64,000 nt of DNA from Vicia villosa (GCF_029867415.1 NC_081185.1:41672766-41736765); one strand, 5' to 3'. Shown: positions 22,567 to 35,275, counted from the first letter of the stretch. The notes: generated by a model from the letters alone, not told the origin. A program made the numbers and translations.

Positions 22567-24369
22567 TGTAACACCCCAAATCTACCCGGTAATTATGATA
22601 AAAATCAGAGTATAAATTCCAAACAACATTCATTTGAGGTATCACATATTCATCATTCAAAAACAATTATGGCTTATTTGCCTTCATATAGATACATAGC
22701 ACGTAACTTAAAACGGACAATTAAATCATTATTCAAAAATCACTTTGTTTCAAATTGAATAATTAACTCGCAGCGGAATCATCAAACTTCATAAATATTC
22801 AAATCAAGTCGTAGCATCATTGCACGTTAACTTTAAGTTACAATTTAAAACATAATTCACTTAAAAATTCAGCAAACAAAATAATAAATAAAACAATCGC
22901 TTTATCCCCCCGAGTGCTACGTATCAGAGCAAGACACCAACTCGACTAACAGCAACTAAAGACTTCATAAAATCACTTCAAAACTTCCACCGCTATCTTG
23001 AGTACCTGTCCGTTTCCCATGGTAGGGAAACATCATTCAGAAAGGGTGAGATATCTACCAATATAAACAAACGCATGATAAACAATATATTAGAATTTAA
23101 TCATACGAAATTATCACGTTACAGCTTTCAGACTACATTTATAATAACAATTAACCTGAACAGTTATATTAACAAAAATCAATAACAACAACATATTAAT
23201 AGTTATAACAACTATTTCTCATCTTCCAGAAAATACCTGTCACAACACGTCATTAGTATAACAATTTATAATTACAACTCCATATTATCACAATTTAACA
23301 ACAACTCAAGTCACATCACATCACAATTAAATCACACTCATGCCACATACAATGAGACTCTACAACTGCACATGCATGTGGTACCCAGGGCTTCAGCCCC
23401 CATCGCCAATTGCCAGTTAAACAGAGGCATCAAGGCATAAGCCTTCGTCACTAATTTGCCAATCTAGGTCGTCACCAAAAATGCATATGTATATGAATGC
23501 AACAAACACACACAACAAACAACATCATCGTCACAAGGCATAAGCCTATATCGTCGCTATACTAATAAATAGAGGTATACATCGTCACTGAAACATCCTT
23601 CAACTTCGCATAAAACAACAACAATTATCACCACAACAACAACTAATTTCATCGAATCAACACGACAGAATCACAACAAATAATCAGGAATAATTTCCTA
23701 CAAATTTAACCCCCACATATCATTCATCATGAGTCCGGTTATAGAGTTAGAACCACACCCCTTACCTTGTATTCGGAGTCCATTCTACAATTCTACCGAT
23801 CGAAGCCATCTAGCCTTAGCTCCCAAACACTGCCTCTTTTAATCCGAATAAAAGCTGAAAATTTTCCTTAATTTGCAGCTACAGTGCGATGACGATATCT
23901 CACAACTCAGACCTTATTTTGAAGATCCCAACGGTCAAAAGTTAGATATAGGTGTTGCGAACCTACCCACAAAATTTGGTGATGATCCAACGGTTAACGA
24001 ATCGGGGATCTTCGATTTAGTGAAACTGCTGCAAGAAAAACGGGAATGAATTTCTCTCCTATTTTCTCTCTTCTCTACAACTTCCCATAACCAATTCCCC
24101 AAGACTTTTTCTCTTCTAATTAGCCTAATCCTTATCTTAACCTAATTTCATTAAACCTATTGGTCCTAACATTCACACCCCACGTTTTACTACCACCATC
24201 ACTTAATTAGGTCCATATAATAATTCTAGTATTTCTTCAATACTATTTCTAAAACTTAATCAATTAATTAATCAACTAATTAATCATAAAAACCCATGTC
24301 AACAATTCTCAACACTCCACAAATTCAATAATTAAATTCGAAATAATTAACTAAATACCGGGTGTTACA
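22567..24369 (-). mobile_element. Chr LTR 2 (middle)
   Basis: 1803 bp, shares A at 23565 with LTR 3 and C at 23893 with LTR 1. An LTR with internal sequence on both sides cannot come from one ordinary integration. Confidence 0.93.
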
Positions 24370-25280
24370 ACTCTCCCCCACTTAGAATATTTTCGTCCTC
24401 GAAAATTTATTCGATACAACCATCATCAACTTCACCTCCAAGTCCAACCATCCAACATAACAACCCATTAACACATCTCAAATCGATTACATATATGTCG
24501 ACCATTCCGGTACTTCTTCAACATAACCGTTACTAACTTGTAAACTATTCCAATGCTATTCGAAAGTGCGAACATCGACGCCATGCGGCGACACTCTTTA
24601 CGGTATCTCCAAAACTTCTCAAATGGGACACTTAATTCTTAAAATTTCTTCTAAACAAACCCTTTAATTACTCCTTCAATTCACTCAACTCTGACATTAA
24701 CGTCCAGCGCAACACCAACGCACAAGTCTGGTCCCAAGGACAAGCGTAACCACAAACTTCATCTCTTTCCAACATCATCTTGTTACAAATAATTCTATTA
24801 AAGCTGATGGAACCATTTTTAAAATAAATTTCTTCTCGTTAGCTTTCCAACGCTTCAAACGGAACTCGAATCGGATACCCAGAACTTTAGTTATGAATTT
24901 TTGAAGTTTCACAACAAATTCAGCAATTTCCTGCGTTTTGCTTACGAAAATTTCACTCCAAAACCTGTTTTTCCTCAACTTAAACATATTCCAAACAAAT
25001 CTTAACATATCTCCTCACTCCCAAACTTTTTATAACCCGAGAGACACCTTCTTTCGTCGAAATTCAGTTTTCGAAACACCAAGACAACAATCCCCTATGC
25101 AAACTTACAACTGAACCACATCCGAGAAGCAAAGCTTCTCCCCCACTTCGCTCAAACTAATTCCTGGAACAACCAGAAAGCAACAAGTACCGACAGTGTT
25201 TCACACACTTGTCGCGTACAGAGGAATAAACAACATTAGACAACTTGGCTGGACGGATCGACCTGCTCTGATACCACTAA
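24370..25280 (-). mobile_element. Chr internal region 2 (911 bp)
   Basis: Same length as internal region 1, with no difference noticed by eye. Primer site GCTCTGATACCA (plus strand) at 25265-25276; polypurine tract at 24370-24384; the same 77-codon ORF at 24775-25008. Confidence 0.9.
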
Positions 25281-27083
25281 TGTAACACCCCAAATCTACC
25301 CGGTAATTATGATAAAAATCAGAGTATAAATTCCAAACAACATTCATTTGAGGTATCACATATTCATCATTCAAAAACAATTATGGCTTATTTGCCTTCA
25401 TATAGATACATAGCACGTAACTTAAAACGGACAATTAAATCATTATTCAAAAATCACTTTGTTTCAAATTGAATAATTAACTCGCAGCGGAATCATCAAA
25501 CTTCATAAATATTCAAATCAAGTCGTAGCATCATTGCACGTTAACTTTAAGTTACAATTTAAAACATAATTCACTTAAAAATTCAGCAAACAAAATAATA
25601 AATAAAACAATCGCTTTATCCCCCCGAGTGCTACGTATCAGAGCAAGACACCAACTCGACTAACAGCAACTAAAGACTTCATAAAATCACTTCAAAACTT
25701 CCACCGCTATCTTGAGTACCTGTCCGTTTCCCATGGTAGGGAAACATCATTCAGAAAGGGTGAGATATCTACCAATATAAACAAACGCATGATAAACAAT
25801 ATATTAGAATTTAATCATACGAAATTATCACGTTACAGCTTTCAGACTACATTTATAATAACAATTAACCTGAACAGTTATATTAACAAAAATCAATAAC
25901 AACAACATATTAATAGTTATAACAACTATTTCTCATCTTCCAGAAAATACCTGTCACAACACGTCATTAGTATAACAATTTATAATTACAACTCCATATT
26001 ATCACAATTTAACAACAACTCAAGTCACATCACATCACAATTAAATCACACTCATGCCACATACAATGAGACTCTACAACTGCACATGCATGTGGTACCC
26101 AGGGCTTCAGCCCCCATCGCCAATTGCCAGTTAAACAGAGGCATCAAGGCATAAGCCTTCGTCACTAATTTGCCAATCTAGGTCGTCACCAAAAATGCAT
26201 ATGTATATGAATGCAACAAACACACACAACAAACAACATCATCGTCACAAGGCATAAGCCTATATCGTCGCTATACTAATAAATAGAGGTATACATCGTC
26301 ACTGAAACATCCTTCAACTTCGCATAAAACAACAACAATTATCACCACAACAACAACTAATTTCATCGAATCAACACGACAGAATCACAACAAATAATCA
26401 GGAATAATTTCCTACAAATTTAACCCCCACATATCATTCATCATGAGTCCGGTTATAGAGTTAGAACCACACCCCTTACCTTGTATTCGGAGTCCATTCT
26501 ACAATTCTACCGATCGAAGCCATCTAGCCTTAGCTCCCAAACACTGCCTCTTTTAATCCGAATAAAAGCTGAAAATTTTCCTTAATTTGCAGCTACAGTG
26601 CGATGATGATATCTCACAACTCAGACCTTATTTTGAAGATCCCAACGGTCAAAAGTTAGATATAGGTGTTGCGAACCTACCCACAAAATTTGGTGATGAT
26701 CCAACGGTTAACGAATCGGGGATCTTCGATTTAGTGAAACTGCTGCAAGAAAAACGGGAATGAATTTCTCTCCTATTTTCTCTCTTCTCTACAACTTCCC
26801 ATAACCAATTCCCCAAGACTTTTTCTCTTCTAATTAGCCTAATCCTTATCTTAACCTAATTTCATTAAACCTATTGGTCCTAACATTCACACCCCACGTT
26901 TTACTACCACCATCACTTAATTAGGTCCATATAATAATTCTAGTATTTCTTCAATACTATTTCTAAAACTTAATCAATTAATTAATCAACTAATTAATCA
27001 TAAAAACCCATGTCAACAATTCTCAACACTCCACAAATTCAATAATTAAATTCGAAATAATTAACTAAATACCGGGTGTTACA
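25281..27083 (-). mobile_element. Chr LTR 3 (5' LTR)
   Basis: 1803 bp. It has T at 26607 where the other two have C. Its right end abuts the second ACGGG target copy. Confidence 0.93.
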
Positions 27084-28177
27084 ACGGGCATTCCGTTCAC
27101 CCACATGTTTCCTCCTTGAAGGGTTATATGTCTCTCGTCGATCAACTGTTGCACCTTGGCTTTGAAAGCGTTCCAGTCCTCGGTTGAGTGCCCTGCTGAT
27201 CCAGCGTGGTACCCACATTGCACATTAGGGTCATGCCCAGGTGGAAACGGGCGTGGTGGAGGTTTCAGAGATTTGGGGACCACCAATGAGCTTTGCACTA
27301 GATATGGCAGAAGTTTAGTGTATGTCATAGGAATCTGGTCCAGAGGAGCATTTCTTCGTCCCAAACTACTTCTAGGTGGGTATTCATTCAGATGACCTTG
27401 TTGATGATTCTGTTCAGGTGTCTTCTCCCTTTGATTTGGTTGTGAAACAATCGGAGACTGATGAAGTGGGAAACCTGGAACCCAAGATGGTGCATTTGAA
27501 GTAGATCCGACATAGAAGCATGAATCAACCTTTCTTTCCACCACATGTGGAACCCTGTTTCCTTGAACAATCATACCCTCGGGGGTGAACAAAATCACTT
27601 TTGAATCAATGAGATCTTGAACTTGATGTTTCATCGCCTTACAATTCTCAATGTCATGGCCAGGTGCCCCGGAATGGAACTCGCATCGAGCATTGACATC
27701 AAAATTGGGAGGAAGCTTTTTAGGCGTAGCCAAATCTCGTAGCTCAATCAACTGAAGTTCCAGCAAGCGAGGAAGTAACTGAGCATAAGGCAACGGGATA
27801 GGATTGAGAACTCTCTGAGGTATCTTAGGCTTTTTCCCACGCATTTGGCCCCCTTGATTCATTCTAGGGACATGAACAGATTGATGTGGAGGTAATGGCA
27901 CTTGAAATTGAGGGAGAGCTCCCTGAGGCATTCCATGAGTGGAAAGGAATCCTATTGGGAAGAAGGAATCAACAACTTCTGTTGCAGCAGCAGGAACAAC
28001 ATCACCTTCCTTCCTTAATAACGTCTTCAGAACTTCCATGACCAAGCTCAATTGAGTCTTCAACTGACTATTCTCCTCTTTTAGTGTATCCTGATTACGG
28101 ACCAAGTCTCGCATCTCCAACATAAGATGACCCATTTGTTCCTTCATGTCATCCATTTACTCACGGAGTTGTTCCAT

Positions 28178-29196
28178 AGTTGATCTTGGAGTTGTGGCAG
28201 TGAGAAGTCAAATCTGTTGTTGATCTTGAAATCTGGATGGAAATGGCCCCATAAGTCTTTGAAAGAACCATGAAATGCATGATAGTAGGAATGCATGTTT
28301 CATTTATGAGAGATCCTAAAGTCTTTTCACACACTTTAATTTTCTTTTTTTGGAATTAAAGCTTCCTTTTTTGTATAGAATATCTTTTCTTTTCTTTTTT
28401 GCTTTTCTATTTCCTTTTCTTTTACATATCTTTTCTTTTCTTTTCTTTTCTCCTTTTTTTTGGAAATAGACTTTAGGATCTTTCATAAATGGAGTGGACA
28501 AAGCAATTATGTTATGCAATGCAAAAGCATGGGATCCACGGTCCATATAATCTTAGTAACCACTGTACAATCCTCTGAATAACTGATACAGGTCAAATGT
28601 CACAGGATCAAAGGTCCGACACCTTTTTGAATACCAGGAAAACCAATAGTCACCAACAGAATAGAATAGTCACCAACGGTACCTGTCATGTATATCCCAC
28701 CCCACTCACAGGTGAATCTAAGTCAAGGTAGGTCAATGGCTTCCAGCGTTATCAGTTCTCCTGAAACACCATCATCGTTGCAAATACATGCCAACAATGG
28801 TATCTCATTTGAACCTCAACTGGTCGTGGGTCTCATGATCGCAATCAACAGAACCTGACATTCTATTGGCGTCATGACTATCCACTCTGTCCTAGGTATC
28901 CTATGTGTCACTTTGGCCTGGGTATTGGGCCTTTTACCTCATAGAACATCCCACCCAACCTGCAAACAGTGAAAATATATGGTCCCGAAGGGGATCCCAA
29001 TCCAGTCCAGATGCATGCGGAAAATAAACATGATATGCAAGCGGGAAAGTAAACAGGATATGCGAAACATAAAATAAATACATAAAATAATTAAATGCAC
29101 GTATAGACAAAACATAGCACACCCAGTAAATAAACAAACAAACGGATAGGCTAGGATCGACTCACTAAGGATGGACCAGCAACAGGTCTAGCAACA
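28178..29196 (-). other. Tat-A leader between primer site and gag ORF
   Basis: Transcribed leader on the minus strand with no recognised gene. It contains a strongly biased T/C tract on the plus strand (28334-28460, many TTTTC runs), which is purine-rich on the sense strand. It is collinear with Tat-B 46623-47642. Confidence 0.75.
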
Positions 29197-29214
29197 TCCC
29201 TAGCAGAGTCGCCA
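29197..29214 (-). promoter_or_regulatory. Primer-binding site of Tat-A
   Basis: On the minus strand TGGCGACTCTGCTAGGGA begins two bases after the 5' LTR end. This TGGCGACTC type is complementary to a plant tRNA-Arg 3' end, the primer reported for Ogre-like elements. The tRNA assignment is from family knowledge. Confidence 0.85.
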
Positions 29215-29351
29215 GCTGTCGCACGCTCGCGAAAAATGAACAGAGTCGCCACCAATATATTTATCCCATAAGGGAAAGGGATATCAGAAAACCTAACAAA
29301 GGGAAGGAACAAGGTCTCGCGACCAGAGAATCTAGGTACGGGAGTCGGTTA

Positions 29352-29398
29352 CGCGAGGGGAAGGTGCTAGCACCCCTCACGCCCATCGTACTCGATGG
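29352..29398 (-). other. Two adjacent hairpins in U5 (Tat-A 5' LTR)
   Basis: CGCGAGGGG (29352-29360) pairs with CCCCTCACG (29373-29381), and CCATCG (29383-29388) with CGATGG (29393-29398). This copy is in the 5' LTR, so it would lie in the genomic RNA leader about 140 nt before the primer site. Confidence 0.82.
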
Positions 29399-32047
29399 TA
29401 TCCACCTATGTTCGTTTCTATCTAAAGGGTGTATACTATGTCTATGTCTAAATGCGAAATGAATGCAGAATGTAGGGAAAATAAAGAATTGTACTCGCAC
29501 GGGCCCTACCCCGCTGCCTACGTATCCTTTTCAGGAATCAGAGTTACCGTAGCTCGGCTCACGTTTTTCTGTTTGTTTTTTGTGTTTTTTAGTTGGGCGG
29601 AGTTAACGCTCGCGCTCTTGCATAAGGGGACAGCCTAGGATGCAATGGAGCGGAGATAACGGTGCCCTTAGGAAGAAGAAAAGAGATGATTGGTTTGTGT
29701 CTTTTAGGATAGATGAGTGATGAACAGTTCCCAATACCGGGCCACTCACCACTTTCTCTACTTTGCTTTAGTCTGAACCATTGTTAGGTGTTTTAAGTGT
29801 TTTTGGGTTGTGTATTTTTTAAGGGGGATTTGCTTTGCGAATTGAATCACATAAAATGTATAATGATCGAGAAGCAGATTAGGGAATGAATCCCACTCAC
29901 TTCCATCCCATTATATAATGTTTGAGAAACAGATTAGAGAATGAATCTCACTCATTTCTCTCCCATTAATTAATGTTTGAGAAACAGATTAGGGAATGAA
30001 TCCCACTCATTTCTCTCCCATTAAGTAGCGACCGAGAAACAGATTAGGGAATAAATCCCACTCGTTTCTATGCCACTAAGTGATTGAGAAACAGATTAGG
30101 GAATGAATCCCACTCATCTCTCTATCACTTTCTTAATGTGATTCGTATCTTCCTTTTATTAGGTATTTTAAAGAGTTGAAAAGAGAAAAGAATGCAATAG
30201 GGAACTAATCCTAAATTCTAAACTTCTAAAGTTATGTTAACAATGGGATAGATTCTAAAAGAAGCATTAAAACGGTATTAACAAAGTAGGCCAAAAATAT
30301 GGCCAAAAACAAGTAACCAAATCACACAACAATTATACGAAACAAATAGCATGGAAATGGTACAAAAGCATAAAGAAAATGGTTCAAGTATTAGTGCGAA
30401 ATTAAACTAAAAAAAAACTACTATTTTTTTTTATGAGCTTTTATGTGAAAAATGAATTCTAAATCAAGCAAAAAGACCAAAACAATAAGCCTAAAACTAA
30501 TATTTTTTATGAACATTTTTTTTATCTTAAAATTAGTATCAAAGCCTAAGAACGATAGTAGAAAAATTGGCATTTTATGACCTAAAAGAAAATAGAAAAG
30601 AGTCTAATTAAACCTAGATTCTAGCAATTAAAAAAATAGAGACAGGGGGGGTCGAATTGAAATTAGTGGGTGTGGTTAGCAGGGCGCAGGGCCCAACACA
30701 GGCTGGCCCAGAAGTTGTTTTTTGTATCACAGTTTTGTTCAGAAAATAGTGTCATGGGCCAAGGGATGGTGTAGTTAGCAATTCGGTGGAGCCCAAAGAC
30801 TTGTTATGATCTTTTGCTTACAGCTCGTTGGTACAAGAACCTATAGTATGGGCCGAGGGAGGTATGAAAACAGCAAGACGGCCCAAGATTGATTATTGAT
30901 CCATGGACAGTTATTTTCAGATTTTTTGTGTTAATGTCATTTAACAGTGGTTAATCTCCATTAATACTAATTAATATTACCCTAAAGTCTAGTTAATCAA
31001 ATTAAACACAATAATGAAAATTGAATTAGCAAAAGGGGATTAGGTCAAACTCACGTGTGACGCCTCAAATTCCTTCAAGGAACTCCTTCTTCCTCCACGC
31101 TCTCATGGCCGCGGCGGAGCGCAACGACCTTCTCTGATGACCGCCATCGCAACTCGACCGTCTCTCCCTCGTTCATCGTTCAACCATCCCTTCCGTCTTG
31201 GTCTCAAACATTCAAACGGCTGTATATCCGTCTTCTCCGATCAAATCTTTCATCGCTGTTCTCTCTGACTCGCTGACTCTCTCACGACCTCGTTCCCCGT
31301 TGTCTCTCGATCTCTTCTATCTTCTCCGATTCTCTGTGTTTTGTTGGAACCTTTATTGTTTGTGGATGATTCGATGAAGGTGTAAGAAGATTGTTGTCGA
31401 TTGTTAGAAGAAGCGATGGAGGTTTCTGATGATCGATGATTGAAGGTGAAGAGAAGGATTGGAGATGAAGATTCTTCGATTGCTCAGATTTCTACGGTGA
31501 GTTTTTTTCTTCTATTACGTTCTCTTTCTTTTGATATCTCCTGTTACGATCTTTTTTCTGGTTTTCTCATTCTTCTTGTTGGTTGAACGATGAAGCATAG
31601 AAGGAGAAATGTGGTTAGAGGATGATGATAGGATCAGAAGTGTGAAGATGTATGTGTGTGTAGAGAAGATTGAGAGAAGGTCAAGATTGAGAGAAGGTGA
31701 AGATTGATAGAGTTTCAGTTTGTTACGAGGTGAGTTCTCCTGTTATCTCTCAAATTCTCTTTCTCCTCCTTTTTCCATTCTGTTATGATCTTTTCTTTTT
31801 TGTTCTTTGAAGGTTGAACCGTGAAGGTGAAGATTTGTGGTGGTGCGTGAGGTCACAGTGGTGTGTGTGGTGAAGATTTGTGAATGGTTAAAGATGATGA
31901 TGAGAGTGAACTTGGAAAAATGGTGGAGTGAAAGGTTCTGTTTATGGTGAGTTGTGAAGAGAGGAAAATGGTGGAGGAAAAATGGAGGAGAATTGCGTGA
32001 AGATTATGAAAATGATGAAGAGCCTCTTTGCAGTTTGGTGATCCTGA

Positions 32048-32054
32048 TTTATAG
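32048..32054 (-). promoter_or_regulatory. Putative TATA box, Tat-A 5' LTR promoter
   Basis: CTATAAA on the minus strand lies 1.6 kb into the 5' LTR, upstream of a CT-rich leader. It is the copy that would drive Tat-A transcription. Confidence 0.45.
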
Positions 32055-33653
32055 TGGTTTCAGGTTAGTTCCATCTCTGGATTTTCTGTTGCAATTTAGT
32101 TAGAGGCTAGGTTTCTGTTAGTTTTCTGTTTGTTAGTTACAGGGTGTTTGTAGGTTTATAACTGAATCTGTTATATGGTACTTAGGAGTTTGTTATGAAA
32201 GGTAGTTAACAGTTAGTTAGATTCTGTTTCGGTTTTTCTGTTAGATGCTTTGGTTAGTTGAAAGATGGTTAAGGGTTAGTTATATGATAGTCATAGGTGG
32301 TTAGAGATGTTGGTTAATTTTGTTGGAAACTGAAGGTTGAGGGCTGGCTAGAAGTTAGTTGGAGAATGAGATGTCAGTTATGGATGGAGGGTGAGGATTA
32401 GTTAGAGAGTGTTTGGATTCAGTTATGGTTTGTTAGAAATTCTGTTTTGTTAGTTGGTTAGTATGGTTTGTTTAACTGAGCTGACTGTGTATGTACATGT
32501 GAATAGCTTGAACATGCTGATCTGAATGTGAACTTAATGCAGGTTTTCAAGTGTTTGGATGGTGTTCGGCTTCGGCACGGTTTGGCTTGGAGGATCCTTT
32601 GTATGAATGGCTAGGATTTTGTATGTATTGTATGGTTTATGTAATGGTACTGAACTCGATACTAGTGATGAAATGGTGTTTATGTAGCTTAGCCAAACTG
32701 TACACAATTGTAACTCAAATTCTGCCTTAGGTTTGGCCAACATTCCATTTTATCTCTTTCCATGTGATTCTGTAATAGCTCACTTTGTAGATTGAATATA
32801 GTACACTTTGTGTATAAGTAAGCTCCCTTGTTTTCCATGCTTGTAATAGGCTTGATTGAACTTTGTAATCTTACTTGGAACCAGAATGTATGCTTTGACT
32901 TTAAATCCCACATGATTTCCCTCCACTTTGCATCACTTTGGATTTAAGTCTTCTTTTCCTTTCTTTTTGAGTGGAAACACCGTAATATCTTGAGAAGGTA
33001 GTATTAGCCGATTGCCACAAAATGAGCAAAACAATAATAGTTGATCAACAAAAGTCAACATTTCAGGGTTGACTTTGCTGACCAAAAGTCAACCTGTGAG
33101 CTCACATCTTCAAATTCCCTCCTTTCACATCATTTGTATTCATTTCCAATTCTAGGACTTAAGATTCTATTTTCCACACTTTGCACTTTAATATTTCGAA
33201 CGACATCAAACCCATAATTTGCAACAAAAATGAGATCCTTTAATCAACGACTTGTAACACAATCCACTTAGATGAATTAAGTCAATAACTTGTGATGGAA
33301 ACGCTCTGAATGGACCAATGTTCGTAGTATAACTAATTCATCCAAGTGAATTAATGCTCCCAACCGATATTCTCTTGTGATTAGAAACCCTCTGATCAAG
33401 TGTTTTTTCAAGGACTGAATCAATCATTATCTTCTGATCAGACATCAAGCATCCTTTTGAGGAAATAAATAAGCTTGTGCCCGGCCTATGTGAGATCCCA
33501 GTTTGCTCCATAATCCTAGATCCCATGCTTTTAGATGTTTTATTTAATGAATGAATGCAAAGTCGTGCAAATGCCCTAGTGAGGGTATGCAGATGAAATG
33601 GGAAGCTTAAGCCAGTTAAAAGTAAAGGGGTAGGACAAATTTGGGGTATGACA

Positions 33654-33658
33654 GTAGT
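33654..33658. repeat. Target-site duplication GTAGT, right copy (Tat-A)
   Basis: GTAGT follows the Tat-A terminus TATGACA and matches 9865-9869. It is also part of the copia codons for GTT in the YLKGTT motif. Confidence 0.9.
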
Positions 33659-35093
33659 ACCTTTCAGATACCTCAGAATTCTCTTAACAGCTATTAAGTG
33701 AGATTATCTAGGATCTGGTTGGAATCTTGCACACAAACAAACACTAAATAAAATGTCAGGCCTAGAAACAGTTAAGTATAGAAGAGATCCAATCATACAT
33801 CTGTACAACTTCTGATCAACCTTCTTACTTACCTCATCCTTACCTAGGACACACGTTGGATGCATAGGAGTTTTGGCTTCTTTGCTTTCAGAAAGATTAA
33901 ACTTCTTCAGAAGTTCTTTCACATAGTTCGTTTGATGAACATATGTTCCATCAGAAGTTTGATTGATTTGTATCCCAAGGAAGTACTTGAGTTCTCCCAT
34001 CATACTCATCTCGAACTCATCCTGCATAGACTTAGCAAACTCCTTTCCAAGTGTAGCATTAGATGTTCCAAAGATAATATCATCAACTCAAATTTGACAA
34101 ATTAAAATATCTTTCTTAAATGTTTTACAAAAGAGAGTAGTATCCACGTGTCCTCTGGTGAAACCATTGGTCAGAAGGAAAGAACTTAATCTTTCGTACC
34201 AAGCTCTAGGAGCTTGCTTCAATCTATACAATGATTTCTTTAATTTGAAAACATGTTCTGGAGACTTAGAGTCTTCAAAACCAGGAGGTTAGTGGACATA
34301 GAGTTCCTCATCTATATAACCATTTAAGAAGGCACTCTTAACATCCATCTGATATAGAGTGATGTTGTGTTGAATGGCAAAAGAAATCAATAAGTGAATA
34401 GATTCTAACCTGGCCACTGGTGCAAAGGTTTATGTATAGTCAATACCTTCCTGCTGACTATAACCCTGAGCCACCAGTCTGGCTTTGTTTCTTACCACTT
34501 CTCCCTTTTCGCTTAGCTTGTTTCTGAAGACCCACATTGTACCAATGATGTTAAATCCTTTTGGTCTAGGAACAAGATCCCATACATCATTCCTTGTAAA
34601 TTGATTTAGTTCCTCTTGCATGGCAATTATCCAGTCTGCATCTTCTAGAGCTTGATCAACAGAAGTTGGCTCGATCAAAGAGACAAGACCTAATTGACAT
34701 TTTGCACTGTTCTTAAGGAATGCTCATGTTCTCATAGGATCATCCTTCTTTCCAAAAATGACATCTTCTGAGTGAGCAGAGGAGAGTCTAGAAGATCTTC
34801 TGACCGTTGGCTCTTCAGAAATTCTGAGATTCTCTAAAGACGCAGCAACTTGATCTTCTGATCCTTTGCTTCTTAGATCTTCAGCTTCTGATACTTTTCT
34901 TCTTGGTTCTTCAGCTTCTGATATATCAATATCTAAATCTGCAAAATTCTCAAACTGCTTTGGCTTTTCAAGACCAAGCTTATCATCAAATCTGATATTG
35001 ATTGATTCTTCTACAACCAATGTTTCAGTATTGTATACTCTGTAGCCTTTAGAGCGTTCGGAATATCCAAGAAGGAAACATTTATGTGCCTCA
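33659..35093 (-). pseudogene. pol: Cop2 pol fragment: end of integrase region and copia reverse transcriptase
   Basis: One minus-strand frame runs from HKCFLLGYSERSKGYRVYN (35093) through the linker to RT, including MWVFRNK, FAPVARLE, QMDVKSAFLNG, LKQAPRAWYERL and the VDD box, then YFLGIQ and AVKRILRYLKG at the left edge. It has in-frame stops at 34724-34726 (TGA, probably from CGA), 34430-34432, 34289-34291, 34088-34090 (at the Tyr of the YVDD box) and 33704-33706. Many stops in an otherwise conserved frame mean an old, dead copy. It is bounded by Tat-A on the left and Tat-B on the right. Confidence 0.93.
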
Positions 35094-35228
35094 TGTCGCA
35101 CGCCCGCGAAAAAGGAACAGAGTCGCCAACAATATATTTATCCCATAAGGGAAAGGGATATCAGAAAACCTAACAAAGGGAAGGAACAGGGTCTTGCGAC
35201 CAGAGAATCTAGGTACGGGAGTCGGTTA

Positions 35229-35275
35229 CGCGAGGGGAAGGTACTAGCACCCCTCACGCCCATCGTACTCGATGG
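35229..35275 (-). other. Two adjacent hairpins in U5 (Tat-B 3' LTR)
   Basis: CGCGAGGGG (35229-35237) faces CCCCTCACG (35250-35258), followed by CCATCG-TACT-CGATGG. The loop reads AAGGTACTAGCA on the plus strand, one base different from Tat-A. Confidence 0.8.

Larger units (their letters stand above)
19853..27083 (-). mobile_element. Chr: chromovirus-like non-autonomous element with three LTRs in tandem
   Basis: The structure is LTR(1803)-internal(911)-LTR-internal-LTR, total 7231 bp, with an exact 2714 bp period. LTRs are 19853-21655, 22567-24369 and 25281-27083. Each starts TGTAACACCC and ends GGGTGTTACA. Orientation comes from the primer site TGGTATCAGAGC and the polypurine tract TAAGTGGGGGAGAGT, both read on the minus strand. 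By eye the units differ at only two places (20851 G against A; 26607 T against C). No gag or pol domain is present. The chromovirus assignment is inferred from the primer site, the polypurine tract and the LTR termini. Confidence 0.93.
19838..28177 (-). pseudogene. gag: Tat-A gag-derived ORF, split by the Chr insertion
   Basis: The original start is ATG 28175-28177, by comparison with the intact Tat-B copy. The next in-frame Met is 28154-28156, because the eighth codon is TAA (28157-28159; GAA in Tat-B). The frame runs to 27084, is interrupted by Chr (19853-27083), and its last codons and TGA lie at 19847-19838. The product has an N-terminal coiled coil rich in heptads (MGHLMLEMRDL), a proline-rich linker and two similar modules that each end in a C-x2-H-x5-H-x4-C motif. 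In the second module the last Cys is Trp (TGC to TGG). With an early stop, a lost ligand and an insertion, this copy is dead. Confidence 0.9.
9870..33653 (-). mobile_element. Tat-A: non-autonomous Tat-clade (Ogre-like) element, complete with both LTRs
   Basis: Read on the minus strand: 5' LTR 33653-29217, primer site 29214-29197, gag-derived ORF from 28177, repeat fields, polypurine tract 14320-14307, 3' LTR 14306-9870. Both LTRs are 4437 bp and look nearly identical, and a 5 bp duplication GTAGT flanks the element. No protease, RT, RNase H or integrase is present anywhere in the 14.9 kb interior. Half of that interior is the Chr insertion (19853-27083). It is a deletion derivative that needs enzymes from a relative. 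Confidence 0.93.
29217..33653 (-). mobile_element. Tat-A 5' LTR (4437 bp)
   Basis: It starts TGTCATACCCC (minus strand, 33653) and ends GCGTGCGACA (29217). It shares all landmarks with the 3' LTR: five 54 bp units (29869-30142), TATA-like box (32048-32054), paired hairpins (29352-29398) and the primer-site-like 11-mer (29241-29251). Near identity of the two LTRs implies a recent insertion. Confidence 0.93.
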
